A stretch of 64,000 nucleotides of DNA from UBA11222 sp049323435 (GTDB lineage: Bacteria; Pseudomonadota; Alphaproteobacteria; UBA11222): NCBI GenBank assembly GCA_049323435.1, contig JBMOMX010000024.1:59378-123377 (forward strand), read 5' to 3'. This document shows positions 34,968 to 44,024 of this stretch, in pieces. The stretch's first letter is position 1. Each line of letters starts with the position of its first letter. Position numbers and translations under genes: made by a program. Under the pieces are notes generated by a model. It searched no databases, was not told the DNA's origin, and was given only the letters and a program-made list of their open reading frames with translations.

Positions 34968-35519
34968 ATGGATTCGTTCACACTTAACAAAATCGCCGGG
35001 GCCATTTTAGGCACTTTTCTTCTCTTGTTCGCCATCAGCCTGGCCAGCGAGCAAATTTTTCCCGAACCCGAATCACATGGCGCCGAACAGGCCGCAGCCG
35101 AAGCCCCGGCTGATAGCGCCGCACCAGCCGGAGCCGATGCCCCTGCTGCTGCGGACGGGCTGAGCCTGGCTGCCGCACTGGCCGCCGGCAATGCGGATAA
35201 TGGCGCCAAGGTCTTCAAGAAATGCGCCGCCTGTCATGCCGTGGAAGCGGCGGCAGGCAACAAAGTTGGTCCAAATCTGCACGGCATTGTTGGCCGCAAG
35301 GTGGCGTCGGCAGATGGCTTTGCCTATTCACCGGCCATGTCCGGCCATGGCGGGGAATGGACAGATGAACGCCTGGACGCCTATCTGACCAATCCCAAGC
35401 TGGCCGTTCCGGGCAATAAAATGGCCTTTGCCGGCCTGAAAAAACAGGCGGAACGCGCCGATCTGATTTTGTATCTGCGCGCCAGCAGCCCCAAAGCACC
35501 GCCATTACCGAAGCAATAG
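34968..35519 (+). CDS. membrane-anchored c-type cytochrome (CycM-like)
   Basis: A 183-aa protein with an uncleaved N-terminal anchor (about residues 10-29), an Ala/Pro-rich linker (about 38-65), and a class I cytochrome c domain. The haem site is CAACH (Cys86, Cys89, His90) and Met152 in PGNKMAFAG is the likely sixth ligand. Proteins of this build (CycM-type) carry electrons from the bc1 complex to terminal oxidases. The position divergent from kdsB is common in alphaproteobacteria. It is likely a monocistronic gene. Confidence 0.92.
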   Translation: MDSFTLNKIAGAILGTFLLLFAISLASEQIFPEPESHGAEQAAAEAPADSAAPAGADAPAAADGLSLAAALAAGNADNGAKVFKKCAACHAVEAAAGNKVGPNLHGIVGRKVASADGFAYSPAMSGHGGEWTDERLDAYLTNPKLAVPGNKMAFAGLKKQAERADLILYLRASSPKAPPLPKQ

Positions 35520-35550
35520 CAGGCCGTACCCCTTAACATATGATAGGCCC

Positions 35551-37353
35551 ATGCGAAAAATTGCCGGATGCCTGATTGCGCTTTTGCTGATCGCCTCCGG
35601 TGATGCGCTGGCGCAAGACAGCCGGACTTCACATGGCCTGTCGCTGTTTGGCGATCTGAAATATCCTGCCGGTTTCAAACAGTTTGACTATGTCAATGCA
35701 GCCGCCCCTAAAGGCGGCACCCTGCGCATGGCGGCAATTGGCGGCTTTGACAGCCTGAACCCGTTTATCCTGAAAGGCGAGGCAGCGGCAGGCGCCGCGC
35801 AGATCTATGATACGCTGCTCATCTCATCCTTTGATGAAGCGGGCGCCGAATATGGCCTGCTGGCGGAATCTGTCACGGCGGCCAGGGATTATTCCTGGGT
35901 TGAATTCACCCTGCGCGACGGGGCGCGCTGGCATGACGGCAAACCGGTGACGCCTGAAGATGTGGTGTTCAGCTTCAACATTCTGCGCAGCAAGGGCGCG
36001 CCGCTCTATCGTTTCTATTACGCCAATGTGAAAAGCGCCGTCAAAACAGGTGTAAACAAAGTGCGATTTGAATTTGATTCTGCGGGCAATCGCGAATTGC
36101 CTTTGATCATGGGGCAATTGCCGATCCTGCCCGCGCATTACTGGAACGGCCGGGATTTCGAGGCGACGACGCTGGAGCCGCCTTTGGGCAGCGGCCCCTA
36201 TCGCATCAGCAAGGTCGTGGCCAACCGCAGTCTCATACTGGAACGGGTAAAGGATTATTGGGGCAAGGACCTGGCCGTAAAAGTTGGCACGCATAATTTC
36301 GATCAGATCATATTTGAATATTACCGCGATGACACCGTGGCGCTGGAAGCGTTCAAGGCGAACAATTTCGATGTGCGTTTTGAAAGCAGCGCCAAAAACT
36401 GGGCCACAGCCTATGATTTTCCGGCCGTCAAACAGGGCAAGGTGGTGCTTGCCGGATTGAAAGACCGCAATGCCGAACCGATGCAGGGATTTTTGTTCAA
36501 CACCAGGCGCGGGAAATTTTCTGATCCCCGCGTGCGCCAGGCGTTCAATTTTGCATTTGATTTTGAATGGGCGAACAAGAACCTGTTCTATGGCCAATAT
36601 GCCCGCACCAGCAGCTATTTCCAGAATTCGGAGCTGGCGGCCGCAGCGCTTCCCGATGCCGCCGAACTGGCTTTGCTGGAACCCTATCGCGCGCAACTGC
36701 CGCCGGAAGTTTTCACCACAATTTATCAGACACCTGTCACCGATGGCGGCGGCGAGAACCGCAAAAATCTGCGCGAGGCGCAGCGCCTGTTGGCAGAGGC
36801 CGGCTGGCAGGTGCAGGACGGCGTGCTGACCCATAGCGCCAGCGGCGAAAAAATGCAGGTCGAGTTTTTACTGGATCAGCCGAATTTCGAACGTGTCGTG
36901 TCACCCTATATACGCAGTCTGGAACGGCTGGGCGTCAAGGCCACGATCCGCATGATCGACACCGCCCAATATAAAAACCGCACCGACGCCTATGATTTCG
37001 ACATTGTGGTCGGCGGGGTCGCCAATTCGCTGTCACCCGGTAATGAGCAACGCGAATATTGGAGCAGCGCCAGCGCGGAACGTCCCGGCGGCCGCAATCT
37101 GGCGGGGGTTAAAAATCCGGTGGTGGATGCGCTGGTTGACAGGATCATCTTTGCGGAAAACCGCGCCGCTCTGATCACCGCCAGCCGCGCCTTGGACCGG
37201 GTTTTGCTCTGGGGGCATTATCTGGTGCCGCAATGGCATACGCCGGTAACGCGCACTGCCTATTGGGATGTGATCGATTATCCGCGCCCCACGCCCGACT
37301 ATAATATCGGCTTTCCCGATCTGTGGTGGTACAAGGGTGCCAAGGCCAATTAA
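35551..37353 (+). CDS. yejA: ABC transporter substrate-binding protein (YejA/oligopeptide type), first copy
   Basis: A 600-aa periplasmic binding protein of family 5. It has a signal peptide (hydrophobic about residues 5-15, cleavage near ALAQ), then GLSLFGDLKYPAGFKQFDYVNAAAPKGGTLR and the family segment LAESVTAARDYSWVEFTLRDGARWHDGKPVTPEDVVFSF. YejA relatives bind microcin C-type or other peptides. It is 12 nt upstream of a second, related binding protein and begins the yej operon; the two share the same domain plan. Confidence 0.93.
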   Translation: MRKIAGCLIALLLIASGDALAQDSRTSHGLSLFGDLKYPAGFKQFDYVNAAAPKGGTLRMAAIGGFDSLNPFILKGEAAAGAAQIYDTLLISSFDEAGAEYGLLAESVTAARDYSWVEFTLRDGARWHDGKPVTPEDVVFSFNILRSKGAPLYRFYYANVKSAVKTGVNKVRFEFDSAGNRELPLIMGQLPILPAHYWNGRDFEATTLEPPLGSGPYRISKVVANRSLILERVKDYWGKDLAVKVGTHNFDQIIFEYYRDDTVALEAFKANNFDVRFESSAKNWATAYDFPAVKQGKVVLAGLKDRNAEPMQGFLFNTRRGKFSDPRVRQAFNFAFDFEWANKNLFYGQYARTSSYFQNSELAAAALPDAAELALLEPYRAQLPPEVFTTIYQTPVTDGGGENRKNLREAQRLLAEAGWQVQDGVLTHSASGEKMQVEFLLDQPNFERVVSPYIRSLERLGVKATIRMIDTAQYKNRTDAYDFDIVVGGVANSLSPGNEQREYWSSASAERPGGRNLAGVKNPVVDALVDRIIFAENRAALITASRALDRVLLWGHYLVPQWHTPVTRTAYWDVIDYPRPTPDYNIGFPDLWWYKGAKAN

Positions 37354-37365
37354 CCCGGGCGCCCA

Positions 37366-39309
37366 ATGCGAATTTTATTTAGATTAATTCATTCCTCCTC
37401 CCCACCCCAACCCCTCCCCATCAAGGGGAGGGGCTTTGCCAGCGAGTTCTGTTCTTCTCCCTCCCCCTCGTGGGGAGGGCCGGGGTGGGGGGCTTTGCAA
37501 TATATTACCTTCATCCTGCTAATATTCCTCACGCTCCCCGCACACGCCCAGCCGCGTCACGGCCTGTCGGCGTTTGGCGATCTGAAATATCCCGAAAACT
37601 TCACACATTTTGATTATGTGAACCCGCAAGCGCCGGCGGGCGGGCAGATTTCGCTGATCGGCACATCGGGCGTTACCTCCTTTGACAGTTTGAACGCCTA
37701 TATCCTGAAAGGGCAGCCCGCCGAAGGTTTGAACCTGTTGTTCGACACGCTGATGGTGCGCGCAATGGATGAACCCGATGCGATGTATGGTCTGCTGGCC
37801 AGCACGGCCGAGATTTCCGATGACCGAAAAATAGTGACTTTCACTTTGCGCCCAGAGGCGCGCTTTCACGATGGTGCGCCGGTTACCGCCGCCGATATAG
37901 TGTTCAGTTTTGATGTGCTGAAAAAAGATGGCCACCCCTTTATCCGCCTGCCCCTGCGCGATGTGATCCGGGCAGAGGCTGTTGACTCGCATCAGGTAAG
38001 GTTCGTGTTTGACGGCACGGAAACCCGCGACCTGCCGATGATCGTGGCCGAACTGCCGGTATTTTCCAAAGCCTATTATACGGCGCATGATTTTACCGCA
38101 ACCACAATAGAGCCGCCATTGGGCAGCGGCCCCTACAGGGTGCAGGATGTTCAGCTGGGCCGCTCTATTACCTATGCGCGCAATCCCGATTATTGGGGCT
38201 GGAATTTGCCGGTCAATCACGGGCGGTTTAATTTCGCCGCCATCCGCTATGATTTTTTCAAGGACCGTTCCGTGGCGTTCGAGGCGTTCAAAGCGGGCGC
38301 CTATGACATGCGTGAGGAATTCACCTCTAAAACCTGGGCTACGGAATATGATTTTCCGGCCCGGCGCGACGGGCGCGTGGTGCGCGCCACCCTGCCCGAC
38401 GAAAATCCGTCCGGTGTGCAGGGATTTTTTATCAATCTTCGGCGCGAAAAATTCAGCGATGTCCGGGTGCGCCAAGCGCTGGATCTAGCGTTTGATTTCG
38501 AATGGGCCAACCGGAATTTATTCTATGGTCTCTATGACCGCACGGACAGTTATTTTGAAAATTCCACGCTGGCGGCATCCGGCCCGCCCACGCCGGGTGA
38601 GCTGAAACTGCTGGAGCCATTTCGCGCCACCCTGCCCGCGTCTGTTTTTGGTCCGGCCTATACGCCGCCCAAAACCAATGGCAGCGGTAATTTGCGCGAG
38701 GAACTGAAAGCCGCAGGCGCGCTGCTCGATGCGGCAGGCTGGCGTATAAAGGATGGCAAGCGGGTGAATGATAGGGGCGCGCCGCTTGATATCGAATTTC
38801 TGAATTATGAAGTTACGTTTGAGCGCATTATCGGCCCCTATATCCGCAATCTGAAACGCCTTGGCATTGACGCCAGGGTGCGCACCGTCGATCCCTCGCA
38901 ATATGAGGCGCGCGTCGAAGCGTTTGATTTCGACATCACCACATCGCGCTATGTACAGCGCAATACGCCCGGCATCGAGCTGCGCGGCTATTTCTCATCC
39001 GCCGCCGCGGCGCAACCCGGCAGCCGCAATATTGCGGGCATTACCGATCTGGTGGTGGATGCGCTGACCGAGGCGGTGATCGGCGCCCCGGACCGCACGG
39101 CGCTGACCCATGCGAGCCGGGCGCTCGACCGGGTGTTGCGCGCGCACCATTACTGGGTGCCGCAATGGTACAAGGGCGCGCATACTCTTGCCTGGTGGGA
39201 CCGTTTCGGCCGCCCGTCCGTAACGCCCAAATATGATACGGGCGTCATCGACACCTGGTGGGTGGACCCCGCAAAATCCGCGCGCATTGACGCCGGAAAG
39301 GCCAATTAA
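37366..39309 (+). CDS. yejA: ABC transporter substrate-binding protein (YejA-type), second copy with repeat-containing 5' end
   Basis: A 647-aa frame in which residues from about 55 onward match the first YejA copy (LSAFGDLKYPENFTHFDYVNP). Before it there is an apparent signal segment ITFILLIFLTLPAHAQ at about residues 47-62. The first 40 residues are odd (SSSPPQPLPIKGRG, PSPSWGGPGWG) and come from a palindromic repeat inside the frame. Translation may really begin at the in-frame TTG at 37495, which would give a clean signal peptide. The substrate is a peptide. The TAA overlaps the yejB start. Confidence 0.88.
   Translation: MRILFRLIHSSSPPQPLPIKGRGFASEFCSSPSPSWGGPGWGALQYITFILLIFLTLPAHAQPRHGLSAFGDLKYPENFTHFDYVNPQAPAGGQISLIGTSGVTSFDSLNAYILKGQPAEGLNLLFDTLMVRAMDEPDAMYGLLASTAEISDDRKIVTFTLRPEARFHDGAPVTAADIVFSFDVLKKDGHPFIRLPLRDVIRAEAVDSHQVRFVFDGTETRDLPMIVAELPVFSKAYYTAHDFTATTIEPPLGSGPYRVQDVQLGRSITYARNPDYWGWNLPVNHGRFNFAAIRYDFFKDRSVAFEAFKAGAYDMREEFTSKTWATEYDFPARRDGRVVRATLPDENPSGVQGFFINLRREKFSDVRVRQALDLAFDFEWANRNLFYGLYDRTDSYFENSTLAASGPPTPGELKLLEPFRATLPASVFGPAYTPPKTNGSGNLREELKAAGALLDAAGWRIKDGKRVNDRGAPLDIEFLNYEVTFERIIGPYIRNLKRLGIDARVRTVDPSQYEARVEAFDFDITTSRYVQRNTPGIELRGYFSSAAAAQPGSRNIAGITDLVVDALTEAVIGAPDRTALTHASRALDRVLRAHHYWVPQWYKGAHTLAWWDRFGRPSVTPKYDTGVIDTWWVDPAKSARIDAGKAN
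37400..37490. repeat. compound palindromic repeat element inside the second yejA reading frame
   Basis: Three inverted pairs are nested. CCCCTCCCC and GGGGAGGGG (37411-37433) flank a 5-nt loop. CCCTCCCC and GGGGAGGG (37459-37479) form a second stem. The outer CCCCACCCC (37400) pairs with GGGGTGGGG (37482). Repeats of this cytosine-rich type occur in many alphaproteobacterial intergenic regions. Here the element has no stop in the yejA frame and so is read as an artificial N-terminal extension or sits in the 5' untranslated region. Confidence 0.8.
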
Positions 39310-40418
39310 TGGCGCGTTATATCGGTTATCGCGTGCTGCTGATGATCCCGACTCTGTTCGGCATCATGCTGATCAATTTTCTGCTGGTGCAGTTTGCGCC
39401 CGGCGGCCCGGTGGAACGCATCATCGCACAGGTTCAGGGTACGGATGTTTCCGCAACGGCGCGTTTTTCGGGCGGCGGCGGCGAACTGAGCGGAGGCGCC
39501 GCGCGCACACAGAATTTCGACACCGGCGCCAACAGCAAATACCGGGGCGCACAGGGGCTGGACCCGGAATTCATCAAGGAATTGGAAAAACAGTTCGGGT
39601 TTGACAAGCCGGCCCATGAACGCTTCGGCAAAATGCTGTGGGGCTATCTGCGCTTTGATTTTGGGGAAAGCTATTTCCGCGATGTCAGCGTGATCTCGCT
39701 GATCAGGGAGAAAATGCCGGTCTCCATTTCGCTTGGCCTGTGGACGACATTGCTGGCCTATCTGATCTCCATTCCGCTGGGGGTGCGCAAGGCGGTGCGT
39801 GACGGCAGCCGGTTTGACGTATGGACCAGCGCGGTGATCATTATCGGTTACGCCATCCCCGGTTTCCTGTTCGCGGTGCTGCTGATCATTCTGTTTGCGG
39901 GCGGCAGTTTTCTGGATCTGTTTCCGTTGCGCGGCATTGTGTCCGAAAACTGGGAGGCGCTTTCATGGCCGATGCGCATCGCCGATTATTTCTGGCATCT
40001 GGCGCTGCCCATCACCGCGATGCTGATCGGCGGTTTTGCCACCACCACGCTGCTGACCAAAAATTCCTTTCTGGACGAGATCAGAAAACAATATGTGGTG
40101 ACGGCGCGCGCCAAAGGGCTGAGCGAGCGCGAAGTGCTGTACGGGCATGTGTTCCGCAACGCCATGCTGATTGTGATATCGGGATTTCCCGGCGCGTTTA
40201 TCGGCATTTTCTTCGCCAATTCGCTGCTGATTGAAACGATATTTTCGCTGGATGGGTTGGGCCTTCTATCATTCGAGTCGATTATCAACCGCGATTATCC
40301 GGTGGTGTTCGGCACGCTGTATATATTTTCGCTGATGGGCCTGGTGATTGCGTTGATCAGTGATCTGATCTATGCGTGGGTGGATCCGCGCATTGATTTC
40401 GCCAGCCGCGAGGTATGA
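39309..40418 (+). CDS. yejB: ABC transporter permease (YejB/DppB type)
   Basis: A 369-aa inner membrane permease with the N-terminal YejB/OppB helix (GYRVLLMIPTLFGIMLINFLL), a periplasmic loop that includes a low-complexity Gly-rich part (FSGGGGELSGGA), and about five further helices. The cytoplasmic coupling loop EAA motif is VVTARAKGLSEREVLYGHVFRNAM near residues 265-285. It pairs with YejE as the transmembrane channel. Start and stop overlap neighbours (TAATG and ATGA), consistent with one operon. Confidence 0.94.
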   Translation: MARYIGYRVLLMIPTLFGIMLINFLLVQFAPGGPVERIIAQVQGTDVSATARFSGGGGELSGGAARTQNFDTGANSKYRGAQGLDPEFIKELEKQFGFDKPAHERFGKMLWGYLRFDFGESYFRDVSVISLIREKMPVSISLGLWTTLLAYLISIPLGVRKAVRDGSRFDVWTSAVIIIGYAIPGFLFAVLLIILFAGGSFLDLFPLRGIVSENWEALSWPMRIADYFWHLALPITAMLIGGFATTTLLTKNSFLDEIRKQYVVTARAKGLSEREVLYGHVFRNAMLIVISGFPGAFIGIFFANSLLIETIFSLDGLGLLSFESIINRDYPVVFGTLYIFSLMGLVIALISDLIYAWVDPRIDFASREV

Positions 40419-41449
40419 GCATGACCCCGATCGGGCGCAGGCGCTGGCAGAATTTCAGGGCGAACAGGCGCGGCTACTGGTCCACATGGGTGTTTCTGGC
40501 GCTGTTTTTCGTGACGCTGTTTGCGGAACTGATCGCCAATGACCGGCCGCTGCTGCTGCGCTATGACGGGGATTATTATTTTCCGGCCTTAATCAGCTAT
40601 CCCGAAACGGCCTTTGGCGGCGATTTCGAAACCGCAGCCGATTACCGTGATCCGTTTCTGAAGGATCTGATCGCAGCCAAAGACGGACGCATCTGGTGGG
40701 CGCCGGTCCGTTACAGCTATGACACTATCAATCTGGATTTGCCGGTTCCGGCGCCCGCGCCGCCATCGGCGGATAATTGGCTGGGTACGGATGATCAGGC
40801 GCGCGATGTGATGGCGCGGCTGATTTACGGGTTCCGGATTTCGGTGCTGTTCGGCCTGACGCTGACGATTTTTTCGTCGGTCATCGGCGTTATTGCAGGC
40901 GCAGTGCAGGGTTATTTCGGCGGCTGGGTTGATCTGGGATTTCAGCGTTTTATCGAGGTGTGGACATCGGTGCCGATCATTTATCTGCTGATCATACTGG
41001 CCGCCGTGATTGAGCCGAATTTCTGGATATTGCTTGGTATCATGCTGGCCTTCAGCTGGATCGCGCTGGTGCCGGTGGTGCGGGCGGAATTTCTGCGGGC
41101 GCGCAATTTCGAATATGTGCGCGCGGCGCGCGCGCTGGGCGTCGGCAATATCACCATCATGTGGCGGCATATGCTGCCCAACGCCATGGTGGCGGCGCTG
41201 ACCTTCATGCCATTTATTCTGAACGGTTCGATCACCACGCTGACCTCGCTTGATTTTCTGGGTTTCGGCCTGCCGCCCGGTTCGCCGTCACTGGGCGAAT
41301 TGCTGGCGCAGGGGAAAAACAATATTCAGGCGCCCTGGCTGGGAATCACCGCTTTTTCGGTTATCGCAGTGATGCTGAGCCTGCTGGTGTTTGTGGGCGA
41401 GGCGGTACGCGATGCCTTTGATCCGCGCAAATCTCTGGGCGCGAAATGA
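40415..41449 (+). CDS. yejE: ABC transporter permease (YejE/DppC type)
   Basis: A 344-aa permease. It has an N-terminal cytoplasmic RRRWQNFRANRRG segment and a helix, then a periplasmic domain, and the C-type permease core with coupling loop FEYVRAARALGVGNITIMWRHMLPNA. It forms the second half of the Yej channel. The start overlaps yejB and the stop overlaps yejF, each by an ATGA. Confidence 0.94.
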   Translation: MSMTPIGRRRWQNFRANRRGYWSTWVFLALFFVTLFAELIANDRPLLLRYDGDYYFPALISYPETAFGGDFETAADYRDPFLKDLIAAKDGRIWWAPVRYSYDTINLDLPVPAPAPPSADNWLGTDDQARDVMARLIYGFRISVLFGLTLTIFSSVIGVIAGAVQGYFGGWVDLGFQRFIEVWTSVPIIYLLIILAAVIEPNFWILLGIMLAFSWIALVPVVRAEFLRARNFEYVRAARALGVGNITIMWRHMLPNAMVAALTFMPFILNGSITTLTSLDFLGFGLPPGSPSLGELLAQGKNNIQAPWLGITAFSVIAVMLSLLVFVGEAVRDAFDPRKSLGAK

Positions 41450-43077
41450 GCGGCGAAGCCTTATTACAGGTGCGCGACCTGTCGGTGGCGTTCAAGACTG
41501 ACGGGCGGGATAGTTTGGCGCTGGATCGCGCATCGTTCACACTGGAAAAAGGTAAAACGCTGGCGCTGGTCGGCGAATCGGGTTCCGGAAAATCCATCAC
41601 GGCGCTCAGCATTCTGCAATTGCTGCCCTATCCGGCGGCCAGCCATCCGTCCGGTTCGATCCTCTTTAACGGGCAGGAACTGATGGGCGCTGACGAAGCC
41701 AGCCTGCGCAAGGTGCGCGGCAACCGCGTTTCCATGGTGTTTCAGGAACCGATGACCAGCCTTAATCCGCTGCATCCGATTTTGCGCCAGGTCGGCGAGG
41801 TGCTGGAACTGCACAAGGGCTATCGCGGCGCGCAGATTGAGGCGCGGGTGCTGGAACTGCTGCATATGGTGGGATTGCGCAATGCCCAGGCGCGGCTGGG
41901 CGCCTATCCACATGAACTTTCGGGCGGCGAGCGTCAGCGTGTGATGATCGCCATGGCGCTGGCCAATGAGCCGGACCTGTTTATCGCCGATGAACCCACT
42001 ACCGCGCTTGATGTCACCGTACAGGCGCAAATACTGGAATTGTTGCAGCGTCTGCAAAAACAGCTGGGCATGTCTATGCTGCTGATTACGCATGATCTGG
42101 GCATTGTGCGCAAAATGGCGGATAATGTCTGTGTCATGCTGGGCGGCAAAATTATCGAGGCCGGGCAGGTAACACAGCTATTCGATCATCCGCGTGAAGA
42201 CTATACGCGGCATCTGATCGAATCCGAGCCCAGGGGACGCCCGCAACCCGTCCCGCCTGATGCGCCGGTGGTGCTGAACGCGGATGATATGAAAGTATGG
42301 TTCCCGCTCAAACGCCGCCTGTTCAGCCGGGAGCAGAATTATATCAAGGCGGTGGATGGCATTTCATTATCGGTTCGGGCTGGCGAAACGCTGGGCATTG
42401 TGGGCGAATCCGGTTCGGGAAAGACCACGCTGGGCCTGGCCATTCTGCGCCTGATTGCGTCACAGGGTTTGATCCGCTATGCGGGCAATCCGATCCACGG
42501 CCTGAACAGCAAGCAGATGCGGCCATTGCGCAAACATATGCAGATCGTGTTTCAGGATCCTTATGGCTCGCTCAGCCCGCGCCTGTCCGTGGGGCAGATT
42601 ATCTCCGAAGGATTGCAGGTGCATGGAAAACGTCTGTGTACGGAGGAACAGCGCCGGATTGTCGCCAATGCGCTAACTGAGGTGGGGCTTGATCCCGCCA
42701 CACAGGACCGTTACCCGCATGAATTTTCCGGCGGCCAGCGCCAGCGCATCGCCATTGCGCGCGCCATGGCGATGCAACCGCGCCTGGTCGTGCTGGATGA
42801 ACCGACCAGCGCGCTGGACATGACCGTGCAGGCGCAGATCGTCGATCTGCTGCGAAATTTGCAGGCGCGTCATGGTCTGGCCTATCTGTTTATCAGCCAT
42901 GACCTGAAAGTGGTGCGCGCCATGGCCAATCAGGTGATCGTCATGCAGTCGGGCCGTGTCGTCGAACAGGGCGCGGCGGACATGATCTTCGATCATCCGC
43001 AGACGGATTATACAAAAGCCCTTATGGCCGCCGCATTTTCGCTGGAGGCGGTGCATACCGGCGCGGTACGGGTTTAG
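41446..43077 (+). CDS. yejF: ABC transporter ATP-binding protein (YejF, duplicated ATPase)
   Basis: A 543-aa fusion of two ATPase domains. The first has the Walker A GESGSGKS near residues 43-50, LSGGERQR, and ADEPTTALD. The second has GESGSGKTT (about residues 323-331), FSGGQRQR, and LDEPTSALD. The domain between them (YTRHLIESEPRGRP) resembles the oligopeptide/dipeptide C-terminal extension. It energises uptake by YejBE and the binding proteins. The TAG overlaps the convergent pentapeptide gene stop by a few bases. Confidence 0.95.
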   Translation: MSGEALLQVRDLSVAFKTDGRDSLALDRASFTLEKGKTLALVGESGSGKSITALSILQLLPYPAASHPSGSILFNGQELMGADEASLRKVRGNRVSMVFQEPMTSLNPLHPILRQVGEVLELHKGYRGAQIEARVLELLHMVGLRNAQARLGAYPHELSGGERQRVMIAMALANEPDLFIADEPTTALDVTVQAQILELLQRLQKQLGMSMLLITHDLGIVRKMADNVCVMLGGKIIEAGQVTQLFDHPREDYTRHLIESEPRGRPQPVPPDAPVVLNADDMKVWFPLKRRLFSREQNYIKAVDGISLSVRAGETLGIVGESGSGKTTLGLAILRLIASQGLIRYAGNPIHGLNSKQMRPLRKHMQIVFQDPYGSLSPRLSVGQIISEGLQVHGKRLCTEEQRRIVANALTEVGLDPATQDRYPHEFSGGQRQRIAIARAMAMQPRLVVLDEPTSALDMTVQAQIVDLLRNLQARHGLAYLFISHDLKVVRAMANQVIVMQSGRVVEQGAADMIFDHPQTDYTKALMAAAFSLEAVHTGAVRV

Positions 43078-44024
43078 ACGGCGCGCGCCATAGCCGGGGG
43101 GATCAGCTGCATCCCGGCGGGCAGGCGCGGCGGACTGGCGGGATGATAGCGGATATGCTGCAATTGCGAGGCGGAGATATTTCCCGCCCTGGACAGATCA
43201 GCGGCGCCAAATTCATCATCCGACAATATTGCGCCCGTCAAGTCCGCGCCACGCAAACTGGCCCCGGAAAAGTCGGCCCCCGAAAGCAACGCGCCGCGTA
43301 AATCGGCGCCGCGAAAATTCACGCCGCTGAAATTCACACCGCGCAGATCGGATCCCGACAGATTGGCATGTTCCAGATGAAACCGCGACAGATTGGCGTC
43401 CGGCAATTCCAGCCCGGCAAGATTGGTGCGCCGCAGATCGGCCAGATTGCGCATCGGCTCACCCGGCGCCAGCGTGCGTGACAGCACGGCGATGGCCGCC
43501 ACCACGTCATAGCCGGGACGGGCGCCGGATTTTCCCGCCGCTTCGCCCGCCCATTGCTGTACATAACCGGCAAGCGTGCCCGTACAGGCCTGCAAATCGC
43601 CCCCGTGCCGGACCAGACGTTCCAGCGCCAGAATGCCGCCAATACGCACCGTCGCCTGCGAATGGCCCAGATAATCCAGCGCCGCAAGAAACGGATCGGC
43701 CGGCGCGGCTTCAGGCGGTGCAGGCTCTGGCGGCGCGGGGGGAAGCGGCGTCATATCCATCGGCACGGATTCTGCGCCGGGGGATGCAGCGGCAGACAGT
43801 GAAGGATCAGAAAAGAAAAATCTGGCCATAATACCAAGGCATAAACACAGCACACCGGCAATGAACCAGCCCAGAAGTTTCAGACCCGGTTCAGACAATA
43901 CCCCGGCAGGCAGACGGACAGGGCCCAGACTATAACCCGCACCAATGCCCAGCAGGACAGCCCCGGTAAACCAGGCTTTGCCGTCGTGACCTGAAAGACG
44001 CAATATATCACGCCCCATTCGCAT
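43074..44024 (-). CDS. pentapeptide-repeat membrane protein
   Basis: A 316-aa protein with two N-terminal membrane segments (about residues 19-37 and 49-71), a Pro-rich linker (about 92-112, PLPPAPPEPAPPEAAPADP), a helical domain, then about 12-16 pentapeptide repeats of A(D/N)LxG type (about 195-285, for example ADLRGALLSGADFSGASLRGADL). Such repeats fold as a right-handed beta-helix; the role here is unknown. The 5' end overlaps the end of the ketopantoate reductase-like gene by 17 nt, so both are one transcript. Function cannot be inferred from context. Confidence 0.85.
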   Translation of the reverse strand: MRMGRDILRLSGHDGKAWFTGAVLLGIGAGYSLGPVRLPAGVLSEPGLKLLGWFIAGVLCLCLGIMARFFFSDPSLSAAASPGAESVPMDMTPLPPAPPEPAPPEAAPADPFLAALDYLGHSQATVRIGGILALERLVRHGGDLQACTGTLAGYVQQWAGEAAGKSGARPGYDVVAAIAVLSRTLAPGEPMRNLADLRRTNLAGLELPDANLSRFHLEHANLSGSDLRGVNFSGVNFRGADLRGALLSGADFSGASLRGADLTGAILSDDEFGAADLSRAGNISASQLQHIRYHPASPPRLPAGMQLIPPAMARAV

